Below are positions 1 to 8,256 of a stretch of 64,000 bases of DNA, in pieces. The notes under the pieces are model-generated. The model was not told where the DNA came from. It ran no database searches and saw nothing but the letters and a program-made list of their open reading frames with translations. Each line of letters begins with the position of its first letter. Positions within the stretch are counted from its first letter, which is position 1. Where the stretch lies: assembly GCA_041821185.1 (NCBI GenBank), contig JBGUBD010000005.1:124001-188000 (forward strand), given 5' to 3'. A program made the position numbers and the translations under genes. This DNA is from Phycisphaerales bacterium AB-hyl4 (GTDB lineage Bacteria > Planctomycetota > Phycisphaerae > Phycisphaerales > Phycisphaeraceae).

Positions 1-1
1 G

Positions 2-91
2 ACGTATCGGCAGGCGGTTACCGCGGCGGGCATGGGCTGCAAGGCCGCGATCGACGCGGAGCGCTGGTTGGCGGACAATGAGATCGAGTAA
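2..91 (+). CDS. trxB: thioredoxin reductase, C-terminal fragment
   Basis: The window opens inside this gene; 29 codons and a TAA are visible. The peptide RQAVTAAGMGC followed by AAIDAERWL is the characteristic end of bacterial low-molecular-weight thioredoxin reductase (FAD/NADPH enzyme that reduces thioredoxin in the cytoplasm), in which the last helix caps the FAD domain. The redox CxxC and both nucleotide-binding domains lie outside the window. The gene converges on a pseudopilin gene, and a bidirectional terminator lies between them. Identification rests on the short conserved tail alone. Confidence 0.8.
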   Translation, partial: TYRQAVTAAGMGCKAAIDAERWLADNEIE

Positions 92-117
92 CGCGAAGCG
101 CCCTTTTGGCGCTCATT

Positions 118-157
118 GTTTAGCCCACGCGCCCACGCGTGGGCGCGTGGGCTAAAC
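118..157. repeat. 40-bp perfect palindrome
   Basis: Each 20-nt half is the exact reverse complement of the other, with no spacer; the centre is at 137/138 (ACG|CGT). It lies 26 bp after the thioredoxin reductase stop and is followed by AC-rich DNA rather than a T-run. It could form a cruciform or an RNA hairpin. It resembles the GCGGGC-type palindromes at 2936-2963 and 5341-5358 in location (between genes) and composition. Confidence 0.85.
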
Positions 158-192
158 GTAAACGTTCCGATCGTATTGGGTGTGCATAACTA

Positions 193-226
193 AAAAGGCC
201 GACCGCATGGCGTGCGGTCGGCCTTT
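193..226. terminator. bidirectional intrinsic terminator
   Basis: A 15-bp perfect stem (AAAAGGCCGACCGCA and its complement) with a 4-nt loop is flanked by A-rich sequence on the left and TTTTCTTTTT on the right. It therefore reads as a Rho-independent terminator on both strands. It sits between the convergent thioredoxin reductase (+) and pseudopilin (-) genes. Confidence 0.85.
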
Positions 227-309
227 TCTTTTTCAGCAAGCGATCAACATGATCATCTTGCGATCAGCTTGTTCAATGCTTGATTGTTGCCAAGCGTGTT
301 GATCACGAA

Positions 310-1113
310 TCAGTCGGTCCACTGTTGTTCCGGACCTGAGTAGGTCAGCCAGCCGCCGTTGTCCGCGGCGGTGCCGTCAACCGTGCCGACCGCGTTGGCG
401 AACATATGCCAGGTATCCAGAGCGCCGCTGCCGTAGCGGGCGCGCTGGCGGTGGTCGGTTTCGAAGGCGACGCTGTTGTCGTTGCTCGCCATGCCGCCGC
501 GCCAGTCGTTGCTGCCGGCGCGGGTGTGGACGCTGTAGATGCTCGTCGCCGAATGAGCCATGGCGCGGTCGCCCATAACGATGGCTTCGGTGTTGAGGGT
601 TTCGCTCCATTCACGAACGCGTTGGCCGGGCCGCTTGACGCCGTCGGCGTTGCCGATCTGAAGCATGGCGTAGGAGTAGACGTCGGTGACGGCGCTGATG
701 TTGGTCGGCTGGGTCACGACCTGGCTATTGCCTTGCCATTCCACCTTGTTGGTGTCGGCGGGGCTGATGATGTACTCGGGGGTGAAGAAGTTGCCGTTGA
801 GCAGCACGGCGTACCGGCGGGCGGGATGTGAGCCGCGGAGCGCGCCGGCGCGGAAGGCGCCCGTGTCCGCGCCGTTGCCGGTGTCGCCAGCGATGTTCCC
901 ATCGCCGTCGAGGCCGGGGAAGTTGCTGCGGTTGCTCTGGGCGAACATGACCATGGCCTGGTGGATACCGCGGATCTGCGTGTTGCTCTGCATACGGCGG
1001 GCCGTGGCTCGGGCAGCGCCGAGTGCGGGCAGCAGGATACCGATGAGCAGGGCAATGATCGAAATAACTACGAGCAGTTCGATCAGGGTGAAGCCTTTAC
1101 GGTTCGATTGCAT
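310..1113 (-). CDS. type II secretion pseudopilin-like protein (prepilin N-methylation motif)
   Basis: The 267-aa product starts [16 protein letters not shown]. This is a short basic leader, a Gly-Phe prepilin peptidase site, Glu+5 and a hydrophobic N-terminal helix ([15 protein letters not shown]). This class of GspG/H-like protein is massively expanded in Planctomycetota and is exported and processed by prepilin peptidase. The start at 1113 is chosen because AGGAG lies 9 nt upstream; an in-frame ATG at 1155 would add 14 residues without a better ribosome site. The C-terminal part (VGTVDGTAADNGGWLTY) replaces the H-x9-DG box seen in many relatives. No partner gene is adjacent. Its specific role is unknown. 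Confidence 0.8.
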   Translation of the reverse strand: MQSNRKGFTLIELLVVISIIALLIGILLPALGAARATARRMQSNTQIRGIHQAMVMFAQSNRSNFPGLDGDGNIAGDTGNGADTGAFRAGALRGSHPARRYAVLLNGNFFTPEYIISPADTNKVEWQGNSQVVTQPTNISAVTDVYSYAMLQIGNADGVKRPGQRVREWSETLNTEAIVMGDRAMAHSATSIYSVHTRAGSNDWRGGMASNDNSVAFETDHRQRARYGSGALDTWHMFANAVGTVDGTAADNGGWLTYSGPEQQWTD

Positions 1114-1710
1114 GTTTCGATACTCCTGAAAAAATGATGCGAATAATGATGCCACGAGACACGAGTGGGATGGTGCAGGTCAACCAGTGGTCGGCTGCGC
1201 CTCGCAGTCTCGGCCGCGATCGCCCGGCAGACACCTGCCTGGCGCGATCGGCAGACGGTGCTCGGCACGATAAGCGAGGACGCACCCGCTTGGAGCCGAC
1301 ATACACACATCACACAAAGCACAACACGTGCTTAGCGAACGCAAATCAGATTGTCGTACTGGGGGGATCCACAACCGGCCGCGGGTTACGTACTGCGGGC
1401 GGGTTGGTTGGCGAGAGGGCGGCGGCGTTGCGACAGGCGGGTTCGGATAACCGAACGGGATGATACCTGTTGGATTTCGTTAATCAGGAAACAGCCTGAC
1501 GCAGTGTGCCACAAACTCATGCCCACTCGACCGACGTTTGCCTCCAACGCCCGCGGGGAATGCGGGCGATGCGGATCACTGCTGATAGAAGTTCAGCAGA
1601 CCCACGCATCTTAATATCGCCCTGACAGGTGTGTCAATAGGAATTTTTGTCGGAATTTTGCGCGGCAGGCCGGGGCGCTGCGCGGCTGGTGTCGGCCCGG
1701 CCCCGGCGGA
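1114..1710. other. intergenic region with two small inverted repeats
   Basis: I see no convincing coding sequence on either strand in these 597 bp. Two hairpins are visible: GTTCGG-ATAA-CCGAAC at 1441-1456, and CGCCCGC with a 7-nt loop and GCGGGCG at 1548-1568. The second could end transcripts of the oxidoreductase gene at 1711, but it has no T-run. The first could be an operator for the pseudopilin gene. Both roles are speculative. Confidence 0.4.
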
Positions 1711-2868
1711 TCAGGGTTGGCGGATGGGGGCGGTCTGCTGGTCCTCGGCGGAGTGGAGGGCGGCGTCGAAGATGGCGTGGCTGATGGCGGCCTCTTCGGG
1801 TCGCACGCAGCCGGCGAAGCGGGTGGGGGTTTCGCCGGTGACCATTTCGTGGAGGTAGGCGGCCCACATCTGTTGCATCGCGTCGGTGAAGCCGAACTCG
1901 AAGATGCCGCCCGTGATGGTCGGGTAGGCCGTGTCGAAACCGGTCTGCACGTGTTGCCACGTTTGTTCGCCGCCGGTGTATTGCAGACGTTCGAGTTGTC
2001 TGGGGTTGCGGGTGTTGAAGCGGACGCAGCCTTGCGTGCCGAGCACTTCAACGTACCAACTGTTTTTCTCGCCCGGCGCGATGCGATGCGTGCGCAGTGT
2101 CCAGGGGAAGCGGTCGCGGGTGTCGGGCTGCTCGGCTTCGATGAGCAGGGTGGCGTTGTCCCAGGTTTCGCAAGGCACTTTCTTTGACGAGCCCTTGGCT
2201 TCGTAACGCTCGGTGACGAGGTTGTTGAGCACGGCTCGCACGTTCAGCGGCCGCCAACCTGCGCGCAATGGGACGTGACAGGCGTGCATGCCGAGATCGC
2301 CCATGACGCCATACGCGCCGTTGGTGGCGATCTGTCGTTTCCAGTTGATCGGCTTGTTCACGTCGAGGTCGGACGAATGCAGGAAGCCGGTCTGCACTTC
2401 GATGATGCGTCCGAGTTCGCCGCGGTCGGTCATGCCGCCGATCTGCTGCACTGCCGGGAAGAAGGGGAACTGCGACACGCAGCGGACGAAGACGTCGGGG
2501 TGTTGCGCGATGACGGCGTTGATGGCTTCGTTGGCCTTGCGGTCAATGCCGAAAGGCTTTTCGCCCATCAGGTGTTTGCCCGCTTTGATCGCGTCGATGT
2601 AGGCCTGTTCGTGCATGTCGTGCGGCAGGGCGATGTACACCGCGTCGACATCTTTGTTGGCCAGCAGCTCTTTGTAGTCATGCGTGACCTGTTTGATGGT
2701 GGGGAAATTTTCGGTGAACCAGGCGAACGGCTTGTCGGAGCGGTTGCAGATGGCAACCAGCTCCGGCCGAGCCGGTGCATCGATCAGGTGACACCAGCGC
2801 GCTGCGGCGCTGGCGAACTCTTTGCCCATCAAACCACAACCAATGATGCCGAATCGGATCGTTTTCAT
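1711..2868 (-). CDS. Gfo/Idh/MocA family oxidoreductase
   Basis: 385 aa. The N-terminal Rossmann domain shows the dinucleotide-binding turn GIIGCGLMGKEF at residues 7-18. The family EKPFG motif follows at the end of the Rossmann part (GEKPFGIDRKAN), then an alpha/beta C-terminal domain with the usual acidic/His substrate loop (MGDLGMHACHV). Such enzymes oxidise or reduce sugars, inositols or sugar acids with NAD(P). The gene lies downstream of an aminotransferase and a DeoR repressor on the same strand, so it probably belongs to that carbohydrate operon. The 122-bp gap holds a strong stem-loop that may reduce read-through. The substrate cannot be inferred. Confidence 0.88.
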   Translation of the reverse strand: MKTIRFGIIGCGLMGKEFASAAARWCHLIDAPARPELVAICNRSDKPFAWFTENFPTIKQVTHDYKELLANKDVDAVYIALPHDMHEQAYIDAIKAGKHLMGEKPFGIDRKANEAINAVIAQHPDVFVRCVSQFPFFPAVQQIGGMTDRGELGRIIEVQTGFLHSSDLDVNKPINWKRQIATNGAYGVMGDLGMHACHVPLRAGWRPLNVRAVLNNLVTERYEAKGSSKKVPCETWDNATLLIEAEQPDTRDRFPWTLRTHRIAPGEKNSWYVEVLGTQGCVRFNTRNPRQLERLQYTGGEQTWQHVQTGFDTAYPTITGGIFEFGFTDAMQQMWAAYLHEMVTGETPTRFAGCVRPEEAAISHAIFDAALHSAEDQQTAPIRQP

Positions 2869-2935
2869 ATCGCGTCTTTTTTGTCAGTCTAAATTGTTGG
2901 CGGCGCGGGCACCGCGTTGTCTTGCGTCGGGGAAG

Positions 2936-2963
2936 GCAGCGCGGGCCGTGAAGCCCGCGCTGC
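2936..2963. repeat. GCGGGC-type stem-loop (REP-like or terminator)
   Basis: An 11-bp perfect stem, GCAGCGCGGGC / GCCCGCGCTGC, with a 6-nt loop, lies 27 bp after the aminotransferase stop. There is no T-run on either strand. A similar GCGGGC palindrome is at 5341-5358. Confidence 0.6.
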
Positions 2964-2990
2964 GAAGTGGAACTTTGGATCGGGGGTTGA

Positions 2991-4370
2991 TCAGGCGTAA
3001 CCGAGTTCGCGGGCGGTTTCGCCGATGGCTTCGTCGATCATGTCCAGGCCCTTGAGCAGCATCTTTTCGCTCATCACGATCGGCGGGCTCATGCGAAGAA
3101 TGTGGCCGGCGGGAATCCAGGCGAGGCCTTGCGCGAACGCCTTCTGATAGACGAGCGTGCCTGCTTCGTCGAGCGGTTCCTTGGTGTCGCGATCTTTGAC
3201 GAGTTCGATGCCCATGAGGCAGCCCTTGGCGCGCACGTCGCCGACGATTTTGTGCTCCTGCTTCATCTGTCGCATTCGCTTGAGCGCGACCTCGCCGAGG
3301 TGCAGCGCCCAGTCGTTGAGCTTTTCATCTTCGATGACTTGCGTGGACGCGAGGGCCGCGGCGCAGGCCATCGGGTTGCCGCCGTAGCTTGACGAGGCGC
3401 TGATGGACTCGAAGCTTTCCTTATACGGTTCGCGGACGGCGACGCAGGTCACGGGGAAGCCGTTGCCGAAGCCTTTGCCGATGGTCACGATGTCGGGGAC
3501 GACGTCCCAGTGTTCCATGCAGAGCCATTTGCCGGTACGGCCCCAGCTGGCGAGCACTTCGTCGATCATCATGAGCAGGCCGCGGTCGTCGCAGAACTTT
3601 CGCAGCTTGGGGAAGAAGTCGTCTGGCGGCATGACCGAGCCGCCCCAGCCCTGGATGGGTTCGAGGCAGAAGCCGGCGACGTCGCCGACGGTGGCTTTGT
3701 CGAGGTACTGGTCGTAGAACTTGAGGTATTGATCGGTGTCGATGGTTCCGTCGTCTTTGGTCCAGATGGGTCGGTATTCGTCGGGACGGGGGACCATGTG
3801 GCTGCCCGGTGCGCGGACTCGGCCGTAGACCTGGCTGCGGATGTGTCCGAGGCTGACGCCGCCATAGGTCTTGCCGTGGTAGTCGTAGTAGCAGGAGACC
3901 ATTTCGTTCTTGCCGCTGGCGGCGCGCATGACGCGGAGGCCGGCTTCGACGGCGGTCGTGCCGGAGTCGTAGAACTGGAAGCCGTTGAGGTCGCCGGGCA
4001 ACACCTCGGCGAGCTTTTCGCAAAGCTCTGCCTTGATGGGGGTGGTGAAGTCGTGGGCGTTCATCAGCGTACTGGCATGCTTGGCGATGGCTTCGCTGAT
4101 TTTCGGATGGCAGTGGCCCAGCGTGGTGACGTAGATGCCGCTGGAGAAGTCGATGTATTCGTTGCCGTCGACGTCGCGGAGGACACAGCCGTTGCCTGAC
4201 TCGAAGGAGACGGGGAAGAGCTTGACTTGGCCGGAGAGCCCTTTGAAGTACTTGGTGCAGCGGTCGTGCCACTGCTTGCTCTTGGGGCCGGGGGGCGCGG
4301 TGACGACGTTGGGCAGTTTGCTCAGGTCGGCGTCGGCCCAGTTGAGTGTGGAGAACTCGGTTGCGGTCAT
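2991..4370 (-). CDS. class III PLP-dependent aminotransferase
   Basis: 459 aa from the chosen start (MTATEFSTLNW). AAAGGA lies upstream, and the longer reading back to 4505 would add 45 low-complexity residues overlapping the repressor gene end. Fold-type I class III signatures are present in order: the DSGTTAVEAGLRVMR phosphate/cofactor loop, IDEVLASWGRTGKW with the PLP-pyridine Asp, and IGKGFGNGFPVT with the Schiff-base Lys. The family includes omega-aminotransferases, acetylornithine and glutamate-1-semialdehyde enzymes; the substrate is not clear here. The gene follows a DeoR repressor by 76 bp and precedes a Gfo/Idh gene, suggesting an amino-sugar or amino-polyol pathway. Confidence 0.88.
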   Translation of the reverse strand: MTATEFSTLNWADADLSKLPNVVTAPPGPKSKQWHDRCTKYFKGLSGQVKLFPVSFESGNGCVLRDVDGNEYIDFSSGIYVTTLGHCHPKISEAIAKHASTLMNAHDFTTPIKAELCEKLAEVLPGDLNGFQFYDSGTTAVEAGLRVMRAASGKNEMVSCYYDYHGKTYGGVSLGHIRSQVYGRVRAPGSHMVPRPDEYRPIWTKDDGTIDTDQYLKFYDQYLDKATVGDVAGFCLEPIQGWGGSVMPPDDFFPKLRKFCDDRGLLMMIDEVLASWGRTGKWLCMEHWDVVPDIVTIGKGFGNGFPVTCVAVREPYKESFESISASSSYGGNPMACAAALASTQVIEDEKLNDWALHLGEVALKRMRQMKQEHKIVGDVRAKGCLMGIELVKDRDTKEPLDEAGTLVYQKAFAQGLAWIPAGHILRMSPPIVMSEKMLLKGLDMIDEAIGETARELGYA

Positions 4371-4446
4371 GGTGGGTATCCTTTGCTTCGTTACTTTGTG
4401 GACTGAGTGTTTACTGAAGTTTCGTTTGGCTTGTTGTTGATTGAGG

Positions 4447-5247
4447 TCAGGGTTGGTGTGTCGGCGGTTGCAGGACGCGTACGCCGGCGTTGGTGAGGTT
4501 GTCACGTTGTTGGGTGTTGAGGTTGTTGTCGGTGATGAGGCCGGCCCAGTCGCGCAGGTGTGCGAAGCGCATGAGTTCCTGTCGGCCGACCTTGGTGTGG
4601 TCGGCGACGCTGTAGGCGGTTGCGGCGGCGGTGGCCATGCGTGCGAGCATGCCGCCGACGTCGGGCGAGACGTTGTAGACGTAGCCGGCGTCGTCGATGG
4701 CGTCGGCGCCGATGAAGGCGATGTCGGCGCGGAGGGTTTCGAGGTTTTGCAGGGTGATTGAGCCGACCATGTCGGGCGAGTCGTGTCGGAGCTGGCCGCC
4801 GAGGAGGATGGTGGTGATGTGTTCAGCGGCGAAGAGCTCGGAGGCGATGGGGAGGGAGGTGGTGATGACGGTGAACTGGCCGAGCGTTTTGAGTCGGCGT
4901 GCGATGGCGAGGGTGGTGGTGCTGGAGTCGAGGAGGACGGACTGGCCGGGCTGGATGAGGCCGACGGCGACGTCGGCGATGGCTTCCTTGGCCTGTGTCT
5001 GCTGCTGGGCGCGTTCGAGGAAGCGGAATTCGAAGGAGATCCGGGCAGCGGGGGCGGCTCCGCCGTGGGTGCGGAGGACGCGGCCGTCGTTGGCGAGGTC
5101 TTGCAGGTCGCGGCGGATGGTCATGCCGCTGACGGCGAAGGCCTCGGCGAGCTGCTCGACCGTCTGCTCGCCGGCGACCTCGAGCTTTTCGAGGATGCGG
5201 CTGCGGCGGAGGTCGGGGGAAAGGGTTGTCGCCACATGTTCATTCAT
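4447..5247 (-). CDS. DeoR/GlpR-family transcriptional repressor
   Basis: 266 aa. The N-terminal DeoR-type winged helix reads RRSRILEKLEV then VSGMTIRRDLQDL and the family tail RVLRTHGGA. The C-terminal DeoRC sensor domain has the phosphate-binding DSSTTTLAIARRL and the VADHTKVGRQ segment. Family members bind a phosphorylated sugar or polyol and release DNA. It is divergent from an FGGY kinase, whose product would be the natural effector, and upstream of the aminotransferase. Three ATGTT repeats at 10-bp spacing overlap its start codon and promoter, which suggests autoregulation and control of the divergent kinase. Confidence 0.88.
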   Translation of the reverse strand: MNEHVATTLSPDLRRSRILEKLEVAGEQTVEQLAEAFAVSGMTIRRDLQDLANDGRVLRTHGGAAPAARISFEFRFLERAQQQTQAKEAIADVAVGLIQPGQSVLLDSSTTTLAIARRLKTLGQFTVITTSLPIASELFAAEHITTILLGGQLRHDSPDMVGSITLQNLETLRADIAFIGADAIDDAGYVYNVSPDVGGMLARMATAAATAYSVADHTKVGRQELMRFAHLRDWAGLITDNNLNTQQRDNLTNAGVRVLQPPTHQP

Positions 5248-5285
5248 GTTATTATATGTTTACTTTGAACATTGGCGGTTGTCAA
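5236..5285. promoter_or_regulatory. candidate DeoR operator and promoter
   Basis: ATGTT occurs at 5236-5240, 5246-5250 and 5256-5260, exactly 10 bp apart (one helical turn), and an inverted copy AACAT is at 5268-5272. On the minus strand TTGACA (5285-5280) is followed after 17 bp by TAAACA (5262-5257), with TATAAT (5256-5251) just beyond. The repeats thus overlap the -10 region and start codon of the repressor gene, where a bound protein would block transcription. Binding is inferred. Confidence 0.55.
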
Positions 5286-5340
5286 GGGGATTCCGGGGTT
5301 CGCGGGGTGGGCAGGGCGGTTGTGGTGGGATGGCCGAAAG

Positions 5341-5358
5341 CGCGGGCCAAGGCCCGCG
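5341..5358. repeat. CGCGGGCC palindrome, REP-like
   Basis: CGCGGGCC-AA-GGCCCGCG is a perfect 8-bp stem in the intergenic space between the divergent repressor and kinase genes. It is close in sequence to the stem at 2936-2963. Such GC-rich intergenic palindromes are often dispersed repeats in high-GC genomes; whether this one is repeated elsewhere in the genome cannot be seen here. Confidence 0.5.
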
Positions 5359-5448
5359 GCTAAATTGTGAAGCCTTGTTGTTGCAGTGATGGGGTGTTTG
5401 GGGGGGTGGTTTGGGGTGGTCTGGGATTGACCTTGAAATGGAAGGGAT

Positions 5449-6846
5449 GTGACAGTGTCTACTGTACTGACGTTTGATCTGGGTACGACGCTGTTCAAGG
5501 CGTGTTTGTTTGATGATGCGGGTGAGATGCTGGCGCTGGCACGGGTGCCGACGCCGACGGACACACCGCGGCCGGGGTGGGCGCAGATTGAGCCGACGCG
5601 GTTTGAGGCGGTGTTGGCGGAGCTGTCGGCGACGCTGCGGGAGCAGGATGCGTCGGCGTTTTCGCGGCTGCGGGGGATTTCGTTTTCGACGCAGACGAAC
5701 AGTGTGTTGTTGTTGGATGAGGCGGATCGGCCGGTGTCGCCGATTGTGTTGTGGTCGGATCGGCGGGCGAGTGAGTTGGCGGAGGCGGTGGGGGTGTTGG
5801 CGGATCAGCCGGGGTATGCAGAGGAGACGGGCGTGACGGGGGTGAGCCCCAACTTTGCGGTGGCGAAGCTGATGTGGTTGCAGCGGCATGAGCCGGAGGC
5901 GTGGGGGCGGGCGCGGAAGTGGCGGTTGATCGGCGATCAGTTGGCGTGGTGGCTGACGGGGCGGCATGTGACGGAGGCGGGGGCGGCGGGGTTGACGGGG
6001 CTGCTGGATGTGCACCAGTTGCGCTGGCGGGCGGGGGCGCTGGAGGCGGCGGGGTTGTCGGAGCTTGAGCCGCCGACGCCGATGTATGCGGGGGCGGATC
6101 TGGGTGTGGTGGATGCGCAGCGGGCTGCGGCGCTGGGGCTGCCGAGCGATTGTCGGGTGATGCTGGGTTGTCTGGATCAGTATGCAGGGGCGTTGGGTGC
6201 GGGCAATGTGGGGGTAGGGGGGTTGAGCGAAACGACGGGGACGGTGCTGGCGACGGTGAGCCTGGCGGAGTCGTTTGACGCGTCGCCGGGGGCTGGCGTG
6301 GTCCAGGGGCCGGCGTGGCGGGCGGGGTTGTGGTGGCGGATGTGCTTCGGGTCGGCGTCGGCGAACCTGTTTGAGGCGATGCGCAACGCGGAGGCGGACG
6401 ACCCGACGTTTACGATGCTTGAGGCCGAGGCGGCGGCGGTGCCGGCGGGGGCGGATGGGCTTCGGCTTGATGTGGAGGAGTCGGCCCGGACGGGGACGCC
6501 GACGTTTGAGGGACTGGCGGCGCGGCATACGCGCGGGCATCGGGTGCGGGCGCTGTTTGAGGGGGTGGCGCGGGCGTTGTCGGGTCAGGTGGCGGCGCTG
6601 GAGGGCGGGCGTCGGCCGTTGTCGGTGCACTCGGTGGGCGGGGCGTCGCGGAGCCGGCTGTGGTTGCAGATCAAGGCGGATGCGCTGGGCGTGCCCATCA
6701 TTACGATCGACACGCCTGAGCCGACGAGCCTGGGGGCGGCGGCGCTGGCGCTCGCGGGGCTGTCGGACGACTCGCTGGCGACGGTGGCACGGCGGGTGAC
6801 GCATGTTCGCGAAGTGATCGAGCCGACTGCGCGGGCGGGGCGGTGA
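5449..6846 (+). CDS. FGGY-family carbohydrate kinase
   Basis: 465 aa with the actin-like ATPase fold of xylulose/glycerol/fuculose kinases. The phosphate-1 loop is TFDLGTTLFKACLF at residues 8-21; the substrate strand is SFSTQTNSVLLLDEADRP. The ATP-binding GGLSETTGTVLATVS, and VHSVGGASRSRLWLQIKAD near the C-terminus (adenosine motif), are both present. It would phosphorylate a pentose, deoxysugar or polyol in the cytoplasm. A start with a GGAAG site at 5439 is used. The codon use is extremely GGG/GCG-rich compared with flanking genes. It is divergent from the DeoR repressor, which probably controls it. Confidence 0.88.
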   Translation: MTVSTVLTFDLGTTLFKACLFDDAGEMLALARVPTPTDTPRPGWAQIEPTRFEAVLAELSATLREQDASAFSRLRGISFSTQTNSVLLLDEADRPVSPIVLWSDRRASELAEAVGVLADQPGYAEETGVTGVSPNFAVAKLMWLQRHEPEAWGRARKWRLIGDQLAWWLTGRHVTEAGAAGLTGLLDVHQLRWRAGALEAAGLSELEPPTPMYAGADLGVVDAQRAAALGLPSDCRVMLGCLDQYAGALGAGNVGVGGLSETTGTVLATVSLAESFDASPGAGVVQGPAWRAGLWWRMCFGSASANLFEAMRNAEADDPTFTMLEAEAAAVPAGADGLRLDVEESARTGTPTFEGLAARHTRGHRVRALFEGVARALSGQVAALEGGRRPLSVHSVGGASRSRLWLQIKADALGVPIITIDTPEPTSLGAAALALAGLSDDSLATVARRVTHVREVIEPTARAGR

Positions 6847-7019
6847 TCGCAAGGTGGCATGACGTTACTGCCCCTGGTGAGGGGGATTCGTTTACGCTGA
6901 CGGTCTCACATGGAGTCACGTGGGCTTTGGCGGCCTCGAGCCAGAGGGGAATGCGGATGCACGGTGCTTCGTGTTGATGGCGGGCTGACAAGCATGGCCA
7001 TGGATAAGGGATTCGTCTG

Positions 7020-8162
7020 ATGAGCAAGTCGAATGTGATCCGTCGCATCATCGTTCATGAAGTGAAGGTGCCTGCCAAGGAGGGTGCGGTCAATCATCCC
7101 AGTGTGGATCATCCGCTGCACAAGATCACCGTCGCCGGCCAGGCGGCGTGGTCGGTGCAGTTCGATGCGCTGAGCAAGGTTATGCTTGAGTTGGAGCTGG
7201 ATAGCGGCATCGTCGGCCTGGGCGAATGCTATCGCGATCATGCCCCGGCGACAATCGACAACATCGCCCGCTCGCTGATCGGGCAGGACATCCTGACGCT
7301 GAATCGGCAGCAGTTGCCCATCGGCCACTGCCGGGAGTATGACGGCTTTGAGTGTGCGATCACCGATGCCTACGCGAAACTGCACGACCTGCGCGTGGCT
7401 GACCTGCTCGGCGGACCGGTGCGGGATCGCGTGAAGGTGGGTGCGTGGACGGGGCATCGCACGGTCGACGAGATGGGGCCGATGGCGCAGCGGTTCGCCA
7501 AGCAGGGCTTTGACAACTGGAAGCTCAAGTGCGGGCTGGACGATGACGTGGTGGGCTGGTGCGAGCGGGTGGCCGAGGCGTCGCCGGGCATGACGGTGAC
7601 GCTGGACCCCAACGAGCGGTGGGAGCGAGCGGACGAAGCGCGGTCACGCATCGCCAGGCTCGCCGAGGTGGGCAACGTGCTTTGTCTGGAAGACCCGATT
7701 CCGCGCTGGATGCTGGCGGAGTATGCGGAGCTTCGAAAGTTGAGCCCGATCCGCATCGTGCTGCATGTGTCGCTGCCTTACATCGTGCATGGCCAGCGGG
7801 TGTCGGACGCCGTCCTCGCGCTGCAGCATCGCGCGGTGGATGGGTTCAACTTCAACGGCGGGCTGGCGGGCTTTGCGCAACTCGACCGCATCGCGGCGGC
7901 GGCGAACCTGCCCTGCTGGCATGGTTCGGAGGTGGACCTGGGCATCCTCGAAGCGATGTACGTGCACCAGGCCGCGGCGGCGGTGAGTTGCACCTGGCCC
8001 AGCGATATCTTCGGCCGTATGGTGCGGGAGCATGATTTACTCAAGCAGCCGCTGCGGATCGAGCCGCCGCACGTATATTTGCCCGAGGGGCCGGGGCTGG
8101 GCGTGGCGCTGGATGAAGACGCCGTCAAAGCGCATGCTTTGGATCGAAAGGTTTACGAATGA
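7020..8162 (+). CDS. enolase-superfamily dehydratase (mandelate racemase/muconate lactonising type)
   Basis: 380 aa. An N-terminal capping domain is followed by a TIM barrel. Visible active-site elements are the WKLKCG segment with the paired lysines (KxK, barrel strand 2), the first metal Asp in TLDPNERW, and the second ligand in CLEDPI. The third acidic ligand expected after LSPIRIVLHVSLPY is not obvious. Members dehydrate sugar acids such as glucarate, gluconate or rhamnonate. The gene follows the FGGY kinase by 173 bp on the same strand and is followed by a truncated reading frame with ATGA overlap. Substrate unknown; family assignment is firm. Confidence 0.85.
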   Translation: MSKSNVIRRIIVHEVKVPAKEGAVNHPSVDHPLHKITVAGQAAWSVQFDALSKVMLELELDSGIVGLGECYRDHAPATIDNIARSLIGQDILTLNRQQLPIGHCREYDGFECAITDAYAKLHDLRVADLLGGPVRDRVKVGAWTGHRTVDEMGPMAQRFAKQGFDNWKLKCGLDDDVVGWCERVAEASPGMTVTLDPNERWERADEARSRIARLAEVGNVLCLEDPIPRWMLAEYAELRKLSPIRIVLHVSLPYIVHGQRVSDAVLALQHRAVDGFNFNGGLAGFAQLDRIAAAANLPCWHGSEVDLGILEAMYVHQAAAAVSCTWPSDIFGRMVREHDLLKQPLRIEPPHVYLPEGPGLGVALDEDAVKAHALDRKVYE

Positions 8163-8245
8163 GCTCGCTGTTTCAGGCCAACCCGTTTCCGCAAGCCGAC
8201 GTTGACCGCCACGCCATCTCGGAGATGCTCGTCAAGCGGCGGTGA
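8159..8245 (+). pseudogene. 28-codon remnant translationally coupled to the dehydratase
   Basis: An ATG overlapping the previous stop (ATGA) opens a frame beginning MSSLFQANPFPQADVDRHAI and ending after 28 codons. The start looks genuine (coupled, protein-like composition), but the frame is far too short. It reads as the N-terminal end of a larger gene whose remainder has been deleted up to the convergent creatininase gene. I do not recognise the parent family with certainty. Confidence 0.4.
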
Positions 8246-8256
8246 TGCCGTGCATA

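Noticed and set aside
3510..4199. Long plus-strand reading frame opposite the aminotransferase
   Set aside because: Shadow frame from high-GC codon bias; Ala/Val/Asp-rich without motifs, while the minus strand shows complete aminotransferase signatures.
5260..6852. 530-codon minus-strand frame opposite the FGGY kinase
   Set aside because: Arg/Pro/His-dominated translation typical of an antisense frame; the kinase motifs are on the plus strand.
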